A stretch of 64,000 bases of DNA from Streptomyces tendae (GCF_014650435.1 NZ_BMUY01000006.1:1-64000); one strand, 5' to 3'; positions 51,648-60,712 are shown, counted from the stretch's first letter. The notes: a model not told the origin generated them from the sequence alone. Made by a program: numbers and translations.

Positions 51648-52886
51648 TTGTCCGTCCGAAGCAGAACCGGGCCCCTGATACCGGCACTCCTGTCCGCGGC
51701 CCTGCTGACCGCGGGATGCGCGGGCCAGGAGGATGCCGAGTCCGGCCCCGAAAACCCTTCCTCCTCCGCCACCCCCCACGGCTACGTCGAGGGCGCCACC
51801 GAGGCCGCCGAGCAGCAGTCCCGGCTCCTTCTCGGCGACCCCGGCACCGGCGACACCCGAGTGCTGGATCTGATCACCGGCAAGATCCACGACACGGCGC
51901 GCAGAGCCGGTGTCACCGAACTCACCACGGACGGCCGGTTCGGCTACTTCCACGGCGCGGAGGGGACCCACGTCCTCGACAGCGGCGCGTGGATGGTCGA
52001 CCACGGAGACCATGTGCACTACTACCGCGCGAAGATCCAGGAGGTGGGCGAACTCCCGGGCGGCCCCGGCACGAGCATCCGCAGCGACGCGGGCGCGACC
52101 GTCGTCACGGCAGCCGACGGCAAGGCGGACGTCCATTCCCGTGCCGATCTGGAGAAGGGCACCCTCGGCACCCCCGCCCGGCTCCCGGGCACCTACGCCG
52201 GACCCGTCGTGCCGTACGCGGAACACCTGATCGCCCTCACGCGCGACGGCGACGCTCCGGCGAAGGTCGCCGTGCTCGACCGGTCCGGCAAACGCGTCGC
52301 CGCTCCCGAGTCCGAGTGCGAGGACCCGCAGGGCGACGCGGTCACCCGGCGCGGGGTGGTCCTCGGCTGCGCCGACGGCGCTCTCCTCGTCCGGGAGGAC
52401 GACGGCACCTTCACCGCCGAGAAGATCGCGTACGGCGAGGACGTGCCGAAGAAGGAACGGGCCGCGCGGTTCCGGCACCGTCCGGACAGCAGCACGCTCA
52501 CCGCGGCCGCGGGCGGGAACGCCGTCTGGGTCCTGGACGTCACGAAGAGGGCCTGGACACGGGTGGAGACCGGCCCCGTGGTCGCCGCCAACACCGCGGG
52601 CGAGGGCTCACCGCTGCTGGTCCTGGAGACCGACGGAGCCCTGCACGGCTACGACATGTCCACCGGCGAGGAGACCGCGGTCACCGAACCCCTGCTGACG
52701 GACGTCCCCGAGGCGGCCACCGGCGAAGCCCCGGCACCGGTGATCGAGGTCGACCGCAGCCGGGCCTACCTCAACGACCCCGCGGGCAGGCGCGTGTACG
52801 AGATCGACTACAACGACGCCCTCCGCGTCGCCCGCACCTTCGACCTGGACGTCCGTCCGTCCCTGATGGCCGAGACGGGCCGATGA
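51648..52886 (+). CDS. aztD: AztD-like zinc metallochaperone lipoprotein
   Basis: 412 aa from a TTG at 51648 with GAGGCG upstream; earlier in-frame starts lie inside aztB. Lipoprotein signal PLIPALLSAALLTAGC (lipobox TAGC). The rest is a beta-propeller-type protein of short repeated strands. A His-rich site WMVDHGDHVHYYRAKI resembles the metal-binding segment of AztD, the periplasmic chaperone that loads zinc onto AztC. Two Cys (SECEDPQ, LGCADG) may form a disulfide. Stop overlaps the start of the substrate-binding gene (ATGA). Confidence 0.88.
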   Translation: MSVRSRTGPLIPALLSAALLTAGCAGQEDAESGPENPSSSATPHGYVEGATEAAEQQSRLLLGDPGTGDTRVLDLITGKIHDTARRAGVTELTTDGRFGYFHGAEGTHVLDSGAWMVDHGDHVHYYRAKIQEVGELPGGPGTSIRSDAGATVVTAADGKADVHSRADLEKGTLGTPARLPGTYAGPVVPYAEHLIALTRDGDAPAKVAVLDRSGKRVAAPESECEDPQGDAVTRRGVVLGCADGALLVREDDGTFTAEKIAYGEDVPKKERAARFRHRPDSSTLTAAAGGNAVWVLDVTKRAWTRVETGPVVAANTAGEGSPLLVLETDGALHGYDMSTGEETAVTEPLLTDVPEAATGEAPAPVIEVDRSRAYLNDPAGRRVYEIDYNDALRVARTFDLDVRPSLMAETGR

Positions 52887-53845
52887 GCGCGCGCGTGCGG
52901 GCAGCGCGGCTGCGCGCCCTGCTGCTCACCCTGGTCACCTTCTTCGTCGTCGCCGCCACCGCGACCGGCTGTGCGAGCGGCGGCGACCAGCGGCCCCGGG
53001 TGGTGGTGACGACCAACATCCTCGGTGACATCACCCGGGAGATCGTCGGGGACGAGGCGGACGTCAGCGTCCTGATGAAACCCAACGCCGACCCGCACTC
53101 CTTCGGCCTGTCGGCCGTGCAGGCCGCCGAGTTGGAGAACGCGGACCTGGTCGTCCACAACGGCCTGGGCCTGGAGGAGAACGTACTGCGGCACGTGGAG
53201 GCGGCCCGCGCATCCGGGGTGGCCACCTTCGCGGCCGGCGAGGCGGCCGATCCCCTCACCTTCCACGCGGGCGGGGAGGGAGGTCCGGACGGCGAGAGCG
53301 GCGAGCCGGACCCGCACTTCTGGACCGACCCCGACCGTGTGCGCAAGGTGGCCGGCCTGATCGCCGACCAGGTCGTGGAACACGTCGACGGCGTGAACGA
53401 GAAGGCGGTCCGGGACAACGCCGACGGCTACGACGGACAACTCGCCGACCTCACCGCCTGGATGGAGAAGTCCCTCGCCGCCGTCCCGGAGGACCGCCGC
53501 GCCCTGGTGACCAACCACCACGTCTTCGGCTACCTGGCCGACCGCTTCGGCTTCCGCGTGATCGGCGCGGTCATCCCCAGCGGCACCACACTCGCCTCAC
53601 CCAGCTCCTCCGACCTGCGCTCCCTCACCCAGGCCATGGAGAAGGCCAACGTGCGCACCGTGTTCGCCGACTCCTCCCAGCCCACCCGGCTGGCCGAGGT
53701 CCTGCGCCAGGAGATGGGCGGTGACGTGGACGTCGTCCCGCTGTACTCCGAGTCGCTGACCGAGAAGGGCAAGGGCGCCGGCACCTACCTGGAAATGATG
53801 CGCGCCAACACCTCGGCCATGGCCGAGGGCCTCACCGGCGACTGA
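52883..53845 (+). CDS. aztC: Zinc-binding lipoprotein of the importer (AztC/ZnuA-like)
   Basis: 320 aa. Lipoprotein signal LLLTLVTFFVVAATATGC. Cluster A-I solute-binding protein fold with metal ligands: NPDPHSFG-type His (PNADPHSFGLS), second His in the DPHFWTDP motif, third in VTNHHVFGYLADRFGF, and the C-terminal Asp in VFADSSQPTRLAEVL. The His-rich loop of ZnuA is missing and replaced by a short acidic Gly-rich insert (GEGGPDGESGEPD), as in AztC-type proteins. It hands zinc to the AztAB membrane complex. Confidence 0.94.
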   Translation: MSARVRAARLRALLLTLVTFFVVAATATGCASGGDQRPRVVVTTNILGDITREIVGDEADVSVLMKPNADPHSFGLSAVQAAELENADLVVHNGLGLEENVLRHVEAARASGVATFAAGEAADPLTFHAGGEGGPDGESGEPDPHFWTDPDRVRKVAGLIADQVVEHVDGVNEKAVRDNADGYDGQLADLTAWMEKSLAAVPEDRRALVTNHHVFGYLADRFGFRVIGAVIPSGTTLASPSSSDLRSLTQAMEKANVRTVFADSSQPTRLAEVLRQEMGGDVDVVPLYSESLTEKGKGAGTYLEMMRANTSAMAEGLTGD

Positions 53846-53935
53846 CCGATTTTCCCCCAAGGCCCGGTGACACCGATCGCCGGCCGCTCAACCCCACAAC
53901 CCCGTGCCCTCAGGGCCGGAGAGGACCCACACACG

Positions 53936-55138
53936 ATGAACAGGTCGACACGCGCCAGAATGCTCACGGGCACGGCCCTCGCCCTGACGGTCTCCATGGC
54001 GCTGACCGCCTGCGGCGGCAGCGACGACGCCTCGTCCGACGCCGAGCCGCAGCAGCAGACGAAGAGCAGCGGGGCCGCGACGGTCGGCAATCCGCTGGTC
54101 GCCTCCTACGACGGGGGACTGTACGTCCTCGACGGCGAGACCCTGAAGCTCGCGAAGACGATCGAGCTGCCCGGCTTCAACCGGGTCAACCCGGCGGGCG
54201 ACGAGGACCACGTCGTCATCTCCACGGACAGCGGCTTCCGCGTGTTCGACGCGGCCCGGCAGACCTTCACGGACGCCGAGTTCAAGGGATCGAAGCCCGG
54301 TCACGTCGTGCGGCACGGCGGCAGGACGGTCCTCTTCACCGACGGCACCGGCGAGGTGCACGTCTTCGATCCCGCGGACCTGGCCGGCGGAAAGCAGCCG
54401 GAGGGCCGTACCTTCACCTCCGCCGAACCCCACCACGGCGTCGCCATCGAACTGGCCGACGGCGAACTCGTCACCACCCTGGGCACCGAGGAGAAGCGCA
54501 CCGGCGCGATCGTCCTGGACAAGGACGACAAGGAGATCGCGCGCGCCGAGAACTGCCCGGGTGTCCACGGCGAGGCCGCAGCCGAGGGCGAGGTGGTCGG
54601 ACTCGGCTGCGAGGACGGCGTACTGCTCTACAAGGACGGCGAGTTCACCAAGGTGGACGCCCCCGGCGACTACGCCCGCACCGGCAACCAGGCCGGCAGC
54701 GACGCCTCCCCGATCCTCCTGGGCGACTACAAGACCGACCCCGAGGCCGAACTGGAGCGGCCGACCCGCATATCGCTGATCGACACCCGCACGGCGAAGA
54801 TGAAGCTGGTCGACCTCGGCACCAGCTACTCCTTCCGCTCGCTGGCCCGCGGCCCGCACGGCGAGGCCCTCGTGCTCGGCACCAACGGTGTCCTCCACGT
54901 CATCGACCCGGAGACCGGAAAGGTGGACAAGAAGATCGAAGCGGTCGGCGACTGGACGGAGCCCCTGGACTGGCAGCAGCCCAGGCCCACCCTCTTCGTC
55001 CGTGACCACACGGCGTACGTCTCCGAACCGGGCAAGCGCCAAGTGCACGCCTTCGACCTGGACTCGGGGGAGAAGCTCACGTCCGTGACGCTGCCGAAGG
55101 GCACCAACGAACTGTCCGGGACGGTGGCGGGCCACTGA
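53936..55138 (+). CDS. Second AztD-like extracellular metallochaperone lipoprotein
   Basis: 400 aa from ATG 53936 (GGAGAGGA upstream). Lipoprotein signal MLTGTALALTVSMALTAC. A WD/beta-propeller-like chain of repeated LYVLDGETL, FRVFDAARQTF, VHVFDPADLAGG, ISLIDTRTAKM and LHVIDPETGKV blades. SAEPHHGVAIE and CPGVHGEAAAEGEVVGLGCEDG resemble the corresponding metal-site and Cys elements of AztD. It lies 90 nt after aztC without its own Zur box, so it is probably read from the upstream promoter. Two paralogous chaperones in one locus is unusual. Confidence 0.85.
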   Translation: MNRSTRARMLTGTALALTVSMALTACGGSDDASSDAEPQQQTKSSGAATVGNPLVASYDGGLYVLDGETLKLAKTIELPGFNRVNPAGDEDHVVISTDSGFRVFDAARQTFTDAEFKGSKPGHVVRHGGRTVLFTDGTGEVHVFDPADLAGGKQPEGRTFTSAEPHHGVAIELADGELVTTLGTEEKRTGAIVLDKDDKEIARAENCPGVHGEAAAEGEVVGLGCEDGVLLYKDGEFTKVDAPGDYARTGNQAGSDASPILLGDYKTDPEAELERPTRISLIDTRTAKMKLVDLGTSYSFRSLARGPHGEALVLGTNGVLHVIDPETGKVDKKIEAVGDWTEPLDWQQPRPTLFVRDHTAYVSEPGKRQVHAFDLDSGEKLTSVTLPKGTNELSGTVAGH

Positions 55139-55162
55139 CCGGCCCCCTCCCGGCACCGCCCA

Positions 55163-55200
55163 CGCGGCGCCCACCGGCTCCAGGGCCGGTGGGCGCCGCG
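55163..55200. terminator. Bidirectional terminator between the second aztD and rpmF
   Basis: 16-bp perfect stem (55163-55178 / 55185-55200) with a TCCAGG loop, located 25 bp after the AztD-like stop and 56 bp beyond the rpmF stop. It fits a shared terminator of convergent genes. Confidence 0.85.
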
Positions 55201-55255
55201 CCTGCGTACGGGCCCTCGACCCTGTCGCCCATGAGCGGCCTCTCAAGGGGGAGCG

Positions 55256-55426
55256 TCAGCCTTCGGGGCGGAGCATCCCGCGCTCGTACGCCTTGGCCAG
55301 CCGCTGGGGGACGAGGTACGGCACGCCGTCCACCGTGACCGTCACCAGCTGCGGCGTCGTGGCCTTCCACTGCGCGCGGCGGTGCCGGGTGTTGCTGCGG
55401 GACATCTTGCGTTTGGGCACGGCCAT
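55256..55426 (-). CDS. rpmF: 50S ribosomal protein L32, cysteine-free (zinc-independent) paralogue
   Basis: 56 aa, ATG with GGAGGT upstream. Sequence begins MAVPKRKMSRSNTRHRR and ends KAYERGMLRPEG; the length and MAVPKRK opening are diagnostic of L32. It has no Cys, so it lacks the zinc ribbon of C+ L32 proteins. In actinobacteria, Zur represses C- ribosomal protein paralogues so that zinc can be spared from ribosomes. A Zur-box candidate lies 43 bp upstream, and the zinc importer genes are adjacent. Missed by length-filtered gene calling because it is so short. Confidence 0.94.
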   Translation of the reverse strand: MAVPKRKMSRSNTRHRRAQWKATTPQLVTVTVDGVPYLVPQRLAKAYERGMLRPEG

Positions 55427-55468
55427 GGGGACCTCCGGGTGCGATCGATGAACGAGCCAGAGGATACC

Positions 55469-55483
55469 TGAAAATGGATTTCA
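55469..55483. promoter_or_regulatory. Zur box upstream of rpmF
   Basis: TGAAAATGGATTTCA, a 7-1-7 inverted repeat with one weak pair, near the Zur consensus TGAAAATgATTTTCA. A minus-strand TATCCT (55468-55463) may be the -10 box immediately next to it. Confidence 0.8.
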
Positions 55484-55506
55484 TTACGCAATTGATGGGA
55501 CCGGTG

Positions 55507-56070
55507 TCATGGTCGACCGGCCCTGGCCCGGTTCTTGATCGCGAGGATGACGTCGCTCTTGGCGTCGGCGTAGTCGTTCATGTCGTTCCACCGCCGGCCG
55601 ATCAGGTCCCGTTTGACGCTCTCGTACAGCGCCCGGTCGTCCGCGTGGGTGCGCAAGTGGTCGCGGAGGAGGAGGTACTCGTGCACCGCCGCGTCCCCTC
55701 GTTCGTACACGTGCACATGCACGTCGCGGGCGGGCGTGCGCACGAGTCGGTGCCCCGGCTCGCGAACCCGCAGTTCGTAACCTGCGGCCAACAGCCCGTC
55801 GAGGTAGTCCTCCTCCGCCGTGATGTCGGGCACCGCGACGACGATGTCCACGATCGGCTTGGCGGCCAGTCCCGGAACCGAAGTGGAGCCGATGTGCTCG
55901 ACCTCGACGTCCGCTCCCGCCAACGCGTCGAGGATCCGACGCCGGTGACGCCGGTAGACCTCCGGCCACCGGGCGTCGTAGCCGCTGAGGCCGACCGTGA
56001 GCGCTTCGGGCCCACCGATGATCTCGACCGACGTGACGTCCGGCCGACGCGGTCTGCTGCTGTTCGTCAC
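55507..56070 (-). CDS. GrpB/UPF0157-family protein (nucleotidyltransferase-like)
   Basis: 187 aa from a GTG at 56070; earlier in-frame starts fall in the divergent gene. The family core is intact: VGLSGYDARWPEVYRRHRRRILDAL, VEHIGSTSVPGLAAKPIVDIVVAVP (beta-polymerase-like GS and DxD signature), ELRVREPGHRLVRTPARDVHVHVYERGD, HEYLLLRDHLRTHADDRALYESVKRDL and a closing YADAKSDVI. Often proposed as dephospho-CoA kinase- or nucleotidyltransferase-associated; biological role not established. Confidence 0.9.
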   Translation of the reverse strand: MTNSSRPRRPDVTSVEIIGGPEALTVGLSGYDARWPEVYRRHRRRILDALAGADVEVEHIGSTSVPGLAAKPIVDIVVAVPDITAEEDYLDGLLAAGYELRVREPGHRLVRTPARDVHVHVYERGDAAVHEYLLLRDHLRTHADDRALYESVKRDLIGRRWNDMNDYADAKSDVILAIKNRARAGRP

Positions 56071-56152
56071 CCATGCATCCTTGATCCGGAGTTCGATTCC
56101 GCCGACACGATCTTCTACCCTGTGCCGGGGCGGCGCGAGGAGGGGAGCGGCG

Positions 56153-56599
56153 ATGAGCATGTACTTCTGCATCGACGGCGAGACGCTGTGGAATCCGTCG
56201 AACGGTGCCGGCCGCCTCTTCCTGCGGCAGGTCGAGGTCTTCGAGGCCGAGCTCAATCTGCCCTCGGGAATCGGTCAGGGCAAGTACTGGGGCGACCCGG
56301 ACACACTCGAGGTCGTTCCGGCCGTGTACGCGGATTTCGCGCGCAGCCTCGTCTCCTGGTACTGCCGGACGGGGCACTCCGTGATCCTCGCGCTCTCAGA
56401 GGGGTTCGTGGCGACAGCCGTTGCGCTCGCGCGGCGTGCGGGGATCGAAGTGGAGACGCCCGCACCGTCGTCCGGTCGTACGCGCGGTGGCGTCGAACGC
56501 GACGTACAGGTCCCCGGCAACCCCCGGGCCGGGACGGCCGACATCGCCGCGGCGCTGGACACGCGGGCACAGGAGCTGGACCGCTGGATGGCCCGCTGA
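56153..56599 (+). CDS. DUF6086-like protein, function unknown
   Basis: 148 aa from ATG 56153 with GGAGGGGAG upstream. Sequence MSMYFCIDGETLWNPSNGAGRLFLRQVEVFEAEL, LPSGIG and ALSEGFVATAVALARRAGIEVE matches a small Streptomyces family known to me as DUF6086. No catalytic motif. It sits alone, divergent from the GrpB-like gene by 82 nt. Confidence 0.75.
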   Translation: MSMYFCIDGETLWNPSNGAGRLFLRQVEVFEAELNLPSGIGQGKYWGDPDTLEVVPAVYADFARSLVSWYCRTGHSVILALSEGFVATAVALARRAGIEVETPAPSSGRTRGGVERDVQVPGNPRAGTADIAAALDTRAQELDRWMAR

Positions 56600-56701
56600 G
56601 CCGACTGTCAGGTGGGATCACCTGCGAGGGATTGAGTCGCGGTCCGGGAACTTCCCGTACTCCCTCAGGACGGTGCACCGGAAATGCGAGGATGAGCCGC
56701 C

Positions 56702-57406
56702 ATGAGCGCTGGGTGGTGTCTCCGCACAACGCGGGCCGCGGTGTTCGCGGCCGTCTGCGTGCTGCTCGCCGCCCTGGGGCACGTCACGATGTCGGGCCAC
56801 TCCGTGCCCTGGTGGTCCCTCGTCGTCGCACTGGTGGTCTGCGCCGGGGCCGCCTGGTGCCTGGCCGGCCGGGAGCGCGGACTGTTGCCCGTCTCCTTCG
56901 CCGTGGTGGCGGCCCAGACGGCACTGCACGCGTGGTTCTCCTACGCACAGGCACCGTCCATGCCGTCCATGCACACGGGCGGCACGGCTGACGGCATGCC
57001 CGCCGGACACCATTCGGCCTTCACGACCCATACCGGTCAGGCCATCCACTCCATGCCCCATGGCGAAACCGCCATGGACGCGACGGATGCCATGGACCAG
57101 GCGACGGGAATCGGCCACATGATGAGCGGCGGGATGTCCTCCACGGGCATGCTCGCCGCGCACCTGCTGGCCGCCGTGCTGTGCGGACTCTGGCTGGCCC
57201 AGGGCGAGAGCGCGGTCTTCAAGGCGGTCCGCGCCTGCGCCGACCGCGCGTTCGTGCCGTTGCGGCTGGTCCTGGCCGTACTCTGCCCGCCTCCCGCTCC
57301 GCCCTCGCTCCGGCCGGCCCCGCGGCCGAGGCGGCGGCTGCGGCAGCTCCTGCTCGTCCACGCCCTCACCACCCGGGGTCCTCCTGGGGAGACCGCTGTC
57401 GCCTGA
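56702..57406 (+). CDS. Membrane protein with His/Met-rich putative copper-binding loop
   Basis: 234 aa. N-terminal TMs (AVFAAVCVLLAALGHVTM, LVVALVVCAGAAWCLA, VVAAQTALHAWFSYA), then a ~60-residue loop rich in His and Met (SMPSMHTGGTADGMPAGHH, HSMPHGETAMDATDAMD, GHMMSGGMSSTGM), a fourth TM (MLAAHLLAAVLCGLWLA), and a basic C-terminal tail. Methionine/histidine clusters of this kind bind Cu(I)/Cu(II). The following ECF sigma factor, PepSY and DUF5134 genes form a block typical of actinobacterial copper-linked loci. Confidence 0.78.
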   Translation: MSAGWCLRTTRAAVFAAVCVLLAALGHVTMSGHSVPWWSLVVALVVCAGAAWCLAGRERGLLPVSFAVVAAQTALHAWFSYAQAPSMPSMHTGGTADGMPAGHHSAFTTHTGQAIHSMPHGETAMDATDAMDQATGIGHMMSGGMSSTGMLAAHLLAAVLCGLWLAQGESAVFKAVRACADRAFVPLRLVLAVLCPPPAPPSLRPAPRPRRRLRQLLLVHALTTRGPPGETAVA

Positions 57407-57556
57407 CAGCCGGATCACCGCCCCCGCCCTCCGCGCGGCGGCGGTCTCCCGTACGCGCCACCGCGCGACGGGATCTCCCCTCACCCGCGCCGCCGTCGAC
57501 GGTCGTTGTGCCGTGCCCGGTCGGTGCGCGCGGGGCTCAGGAAGGACCAGAGGACC

Positions 57557-58153
57557 ATGACCCCTGCCCTGCCCACCGTGACCGACGAGACGGTCACCGC
57601 CTGGGCGCTCGCCGCCGCCGCGGGCGACAACGAGGCGGTCGACCGCCTCGTCCGGGCGCTGCAACGCGATGTGCGCCGCTACGTGGCGTACCTCGCCGAC
57701 GACGTGCAGGCGGCGGACGACCTGACCCAGGACACGTTCCTGCGCGCGCTCACGGCACTGCCCCGGTTCGAGGGGCGTTCCTCAGCACGCGTCTGGCTGC
57801 TGTCGATCGCCCGCAGGGCCGTCGTCGACAGCCTGCGCCGGGCCGCGTGCCGTCCCCGGACGGCAGGCACCGACGACTGGCAGGCCGCTGCCGAACGCTC
57901 GCAGCCGACCGGACTTCCCGGCTTCGACGAGGGCATCGCGCTGTGGGAGCTGATCGACTCCCTGCCCGGTGAGCGCCGGGAGGCGTTCGTCCTGACCCAG
58001 CTCCTGGGGCTGCCGTACGCCGAGGCCGCCGAAATGAGCCGGTGCCCGGTCGGTACGGTGCGCTCCCGGGTGTCCCGCGCCCGGACAACCCTGGCCGAGT
58101 ACGTCACGGACGAGACCGCACCCGTGCACCCGCTGGAGGGTGCCGCGGCCTGA
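57557..58153 (+). CDS. ECF-type RNA polymerase sigma factor
   Basis: 198 aa from ATG 57557 with AGGACC upstream. Region 2: DVRRYVAYLADDVQAADDLTQDTFLRALTALPRFEGRSSARVWLLSIARRAVVDSLRR (2.2-2.4). Region 4: LIDSLPGERREAFVLTQLLGLPYAEAAEMSRCPVGTVRSRVSRARTTLAEYV. No N-terminal anti-sigma binding domain and no adjacent anti-sigma gene. The position between copper-type membrane genes suggests it transcribes the locus in response to metal or oxidative stress. Confidence 0.93.
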   Translation: MTPALPTVTDETVTAWALAAAAGDNEAVDRLVRALQRDVRRYVAYLADDVQAADDLTQDTFLRALTALPRFEGRSSARVWLLSIARRAVVDSLRRAACRPRTAGTDDWQAAAERSQPTGLPGFDEGIALWELIDSLPGERREAFVLTQLLGLPYAEAAEMSRCPVGTVRSRVSRARTTLAEYVTDETAPVHPLEGAAA

Positions 58154-58354
58154 CGACCGATCAGGCACCCTTCCGGCCGGTGTCCGCCGCCATCGACCCG
58201 ACGGGCATCGGCCGGAACCCCCGGACGGACGGCAACCGCGCCACTGAGTGACCTGCCTCACATTCCCTCCGGGAACTCGCCCCGCAACCTCTCCGACTCC
58301 TCCTGCGAGCGCCACGTCGGCCGGTCGGCACCGGGGGAGAGAAGAGAGACGTAC

Positions 58355-59812
58355 ATGTCCGAGAGCCCACCGTTGCCGGACACGCCGGTGACGCCACCTG
58401 CGCGCCCGGCGGCCGACGTCCCGCCTCCCCGGCGGGACGACGCCGCCAAGGCCGCGGCCACAGCCGGGAATACCGGGACGACGCGGGGCGGGGGCCTGCG
58501 CCCCCTGCTGCTGCGCCTGCACTTCTACGCCGGCGTCGTCATCGGTCCGTTCCTCCTCGTCGCCGCGGTGACCGGACTCGCCTACACGGCCACGCCGCAG
58601 ATCGAGTCGATCGTCTACGAGCACGAGCTGAAGGTGACGCCGCGGGGCGCGGCGGAACCGCTCTCCGAGCAGGTGGCCGCGGCCGAACGGGCCGTCCCGG
58701 ACGGCACGTTGCTGTCAGTGACCAAGGGGGCCGGGCCCACCGACTCCACCCGCGTCACCTTCGCCAAGGACGGTCTGGCCGAGGGCTACACGCTGACGGC
58801 GTTCGTCGACCCGTACGACCACGAAGTGCTGGGCACCCTGGAAACGTTCGGCCAGTGGCTGCCGGCGCGGGCGTGGCTCGACGACCTCCACCGGAACCTG
58901 CACCTGGGCGAGTTCGGCCGCAACTACAGCGAACTCGCCGCCAGTTGGCTGTGGGTGGAGGTGCTCGGCGGCCTGGCGCTGTGGGCCGGCACCCCGCGCA
59001 ACCGGCAGCGGTTGCGACGTCTGGTGACGCCGGCCGGCGGCGCCAAGGGACGGCGCCGCACGATGTCCTGGCACGGAGCGGTGGGGCTGTGGGCCTCGAT
59101 CGGCCTGCTCGGCCTGTCGGCGACCGGCCTGACCTGGTCCGGCCACGCGGGCACGAGCATCGGGGAGGTCCAGGACGCCCTGGGCGGCTCCACACCCGCG
59201 GTCTCCACCGCACTTCCCGCCGTCGGCAGCGGAAAGGAGGACAGCGGAGGAACGAGGGGCGTCGGCATCGACGCGGCGGTGGCCTCGGCGCACGACGCCG
59301 GGCTGCGCGGGGTTCTCGTCATCACCCCGCCCGCCGGCGCCGACACGGCGTACGTCGTGAAGGAGAACACCCGCTCCTGGCCCGTACGGCAGGACTCGGT
59401 GGCGGTCGCCCCGGCCACCGGCGAGGTGACCCAGACCCTGCGTTTCGACGACTTCCCCCTGCTCGCCAAGCTGACGAGATGGGGTATCGACGCTCACATG
59501 GGTCTGCTGTTCGGCCTGGTCAACCAGATCGTCCTGGCGCTGCTCGCGATCGGGTTGATCGCGATGATCCTGTGGGGGTACCGCATGTGGTGGCTGCGCC
59601 GCCCGACCCGGAGCGAGGGCTTCGCGCTCGGCCGTGCGCCCGCGCGCGGCGCCTGGCGGCGCATACCTGGACGCGTCCTGGCCCCTGCCGCGGTGCTCGC
59701 CGCGGTCATCGGCTACTACCTGCCCCTGTTCGGGCTGCCGTTGCTGGTGTTCCTCGTCGTGGACGTGACGGTCGGCGTGGTGCGGCGGCGCAGGGCGGGG
59801 GTCGCCGCGTGA
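58355..59812 (+). CDS. PepSY-domain membrane protein (PiuB-like)
   Basis: 485 aa. A Pro/Ala-rich cytoplasmic N terminus is followed by four main TM helices: LRLHFYAGVVIGPFLLVAAVTGLAY, WLWVEVLGGLALWAG, WHGAVGLWASIGLLGLSATGLTWSG and LFGLVNQIVLALLAIGLIAMILWGYRMWW, then two more near the C terminus. PepSY repeats lie in the extracytoplasmic loops (LSEQVAAAERAVPDG..YTLTAFVDPYDHEVLG; GIDAAVASAHDAGLRGVLVI). The conserved LHRNLHLG and WGIDAHMG His residues may bind haem, as in iron reductase relatives. Likely role: metal uptake or reduction. Confidence 0.9.
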   Translation: MSESPPLPDTPVTPPARPAADVPPPRRDDAAKAAATAGNTGTTRGGGLRPLLLRLHFYAGVVIGPFLLVAAVTGLAYTATPQIESIVYEHELKVTPRGAAEPLSEQVAAAERAVPDGTLLSVTKGAGPTDSTRVTFAKDGLAEGYTLTAFVDPYDHEVLGTLETFGQWLPARAWLDDLHRNLHLGEFGRNYSELAASWLWVEVLGGLALWAGTPRNRQRLRRLVTPAGGAKGRRRTMSWHGAVGLWASIGLLGLSATGLTWSGHAGTSIGEVQDALGGSTPAVSTALPAVGSGKEDSGGTRGVGIDAAVASAHDAGLRGVLVITPPAGADTAYVVKENTRSWPVRQDSVAVAPATGEVTQTLRFDDFPLLAKLTRWGIDAHMGLLFGLVNQIVLALLAIGLIAMILWGYRMWWLRRPTRSEGFALGRAPARGAWRRIPGRVLAPAAVLAAVIGYYLPLFGLPLLVFLVVDVTVGVVRRRRAGVAA

Positions 59813-60466
59813 TCGCCGCGAGCGGACTGCGCTGGATCCTGACGCTGATGTTCGCCGCACCCGTCCTGTACGGGCTGTGGCGGCTGGTCCTGCCCACGAC
59901 GGGCCTCACCGGGCGGGTGGGCCACGTGCTGCACGCCGCGATGGGTCTCCTCATGATCGCGATGGCCTGGCCGTGGGGGATGGACCTGGCGGTGGCCCCT
60001 CAGGTCGTCCTTTTCACGGCGGGCGCGGTGTGGTTCGTGGGCGCCTCCCTGATCCGGCCCGGTGGGCGCTCCAGGACCGGAGCGGTGTTGGCCGCCTGGC
60101 CGCACGCCCTGATGATGGGAGCCATGGCCTGGATGGTCGAGGCGATGGCGACCTCGGGTTCTGCGGCCGGGCACGGAAGCGGGGGCCACGGCGGCCACGA
60201 GGGGCACACCGCGGGCGGCTCCGGACTCGCCTCCATGAGGCCTCACCGACACGGGACCGAGCGTGGCGTCCGCCCTGCTCGCCGTGGCCCTGACGGCGAT
60301 CGGCCTGGTCTGGCTCGCCCGGGCTTTCGACCTCGCCCGGGCACAGGTACCGGCGCCCGCGGGCGGTCCTGCACCGGCCGGTGCGAACACCGCAGCCGCA
60401 CTCGACCCGGCCTGCCACGCCGTGATGGCACTGGGCATGGCGGTGATGTTCGCCCTGTTCGTATGA
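59809..60466 (+). pseudogene. DUF5134-like copper-linked membrane protein, frameshifted
   Basis: GTG start overlapping the PepSY stop. The first ~142 codons read as a normal four-TM protein (LTLMFAAPVLYGLWRL, GHVLHAAMGLLMIAMAWPWGMD, VVLFTAGAVWFVGASLI, LMMGAMAWMVEAMA) with a His-rich SAAGHGSGGHGGHEGH loop. After ATG 60235 the frame becomes an Arg-rich run. Skipping one base at about 60238 restores GLTDTGPSVASALLAVALTAIGLVWLARAF and the closing CHAVMALGMAVMFALFV with stop at 60466. So the gene has a single-base insertion. Natural mutation or sequencing error cannot be distinguished here. Confidence 0.8.
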
Positions 60467-60593
60467 CGGTGACAGGCGTCACAAGCCACCCTCGGGAACT
60501 CAGGTGTCGGCGCATCCGACTCCTGTACCGGTGCGGCTCGGTCCAGTCGAAGCCGCGCGACGCGCGAGGTGATCACCGGCGTCCGTACAAGAG

Positions 60594-60712
60594 GTGACCG
60601 ACCTCGCGGTCGGCGGCATGACCTGCGCGGCCTGCGTGGAGCGGGTGGAGAAGAAGCCGGCCCGGCTCGACGGCGTCAGCGCGAGCGTGAACCTCGCCAC
60701 CGGGCGGGGCCG
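60594..60712 (+). pseudogene. Fragment of a copper P-type ATPase (N-terminal metal-binding domain)
   Basis: From GTG 60594 the ~39 residues TDLAVGGMTCAACVERVEKK and ARLDGVSASVNLATGRG match the start of an actinobacterial CopA heavy-metal-associated domain with its GMTCAAC copper motif. Beyond ~60712 similarity ends and the frame closes soon after. The TM and ATPase domains are absent, replaced by the terminator and symporter gene. It is a deletion remnant of the pump expected after this type of operon. Confidence 0.75.
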
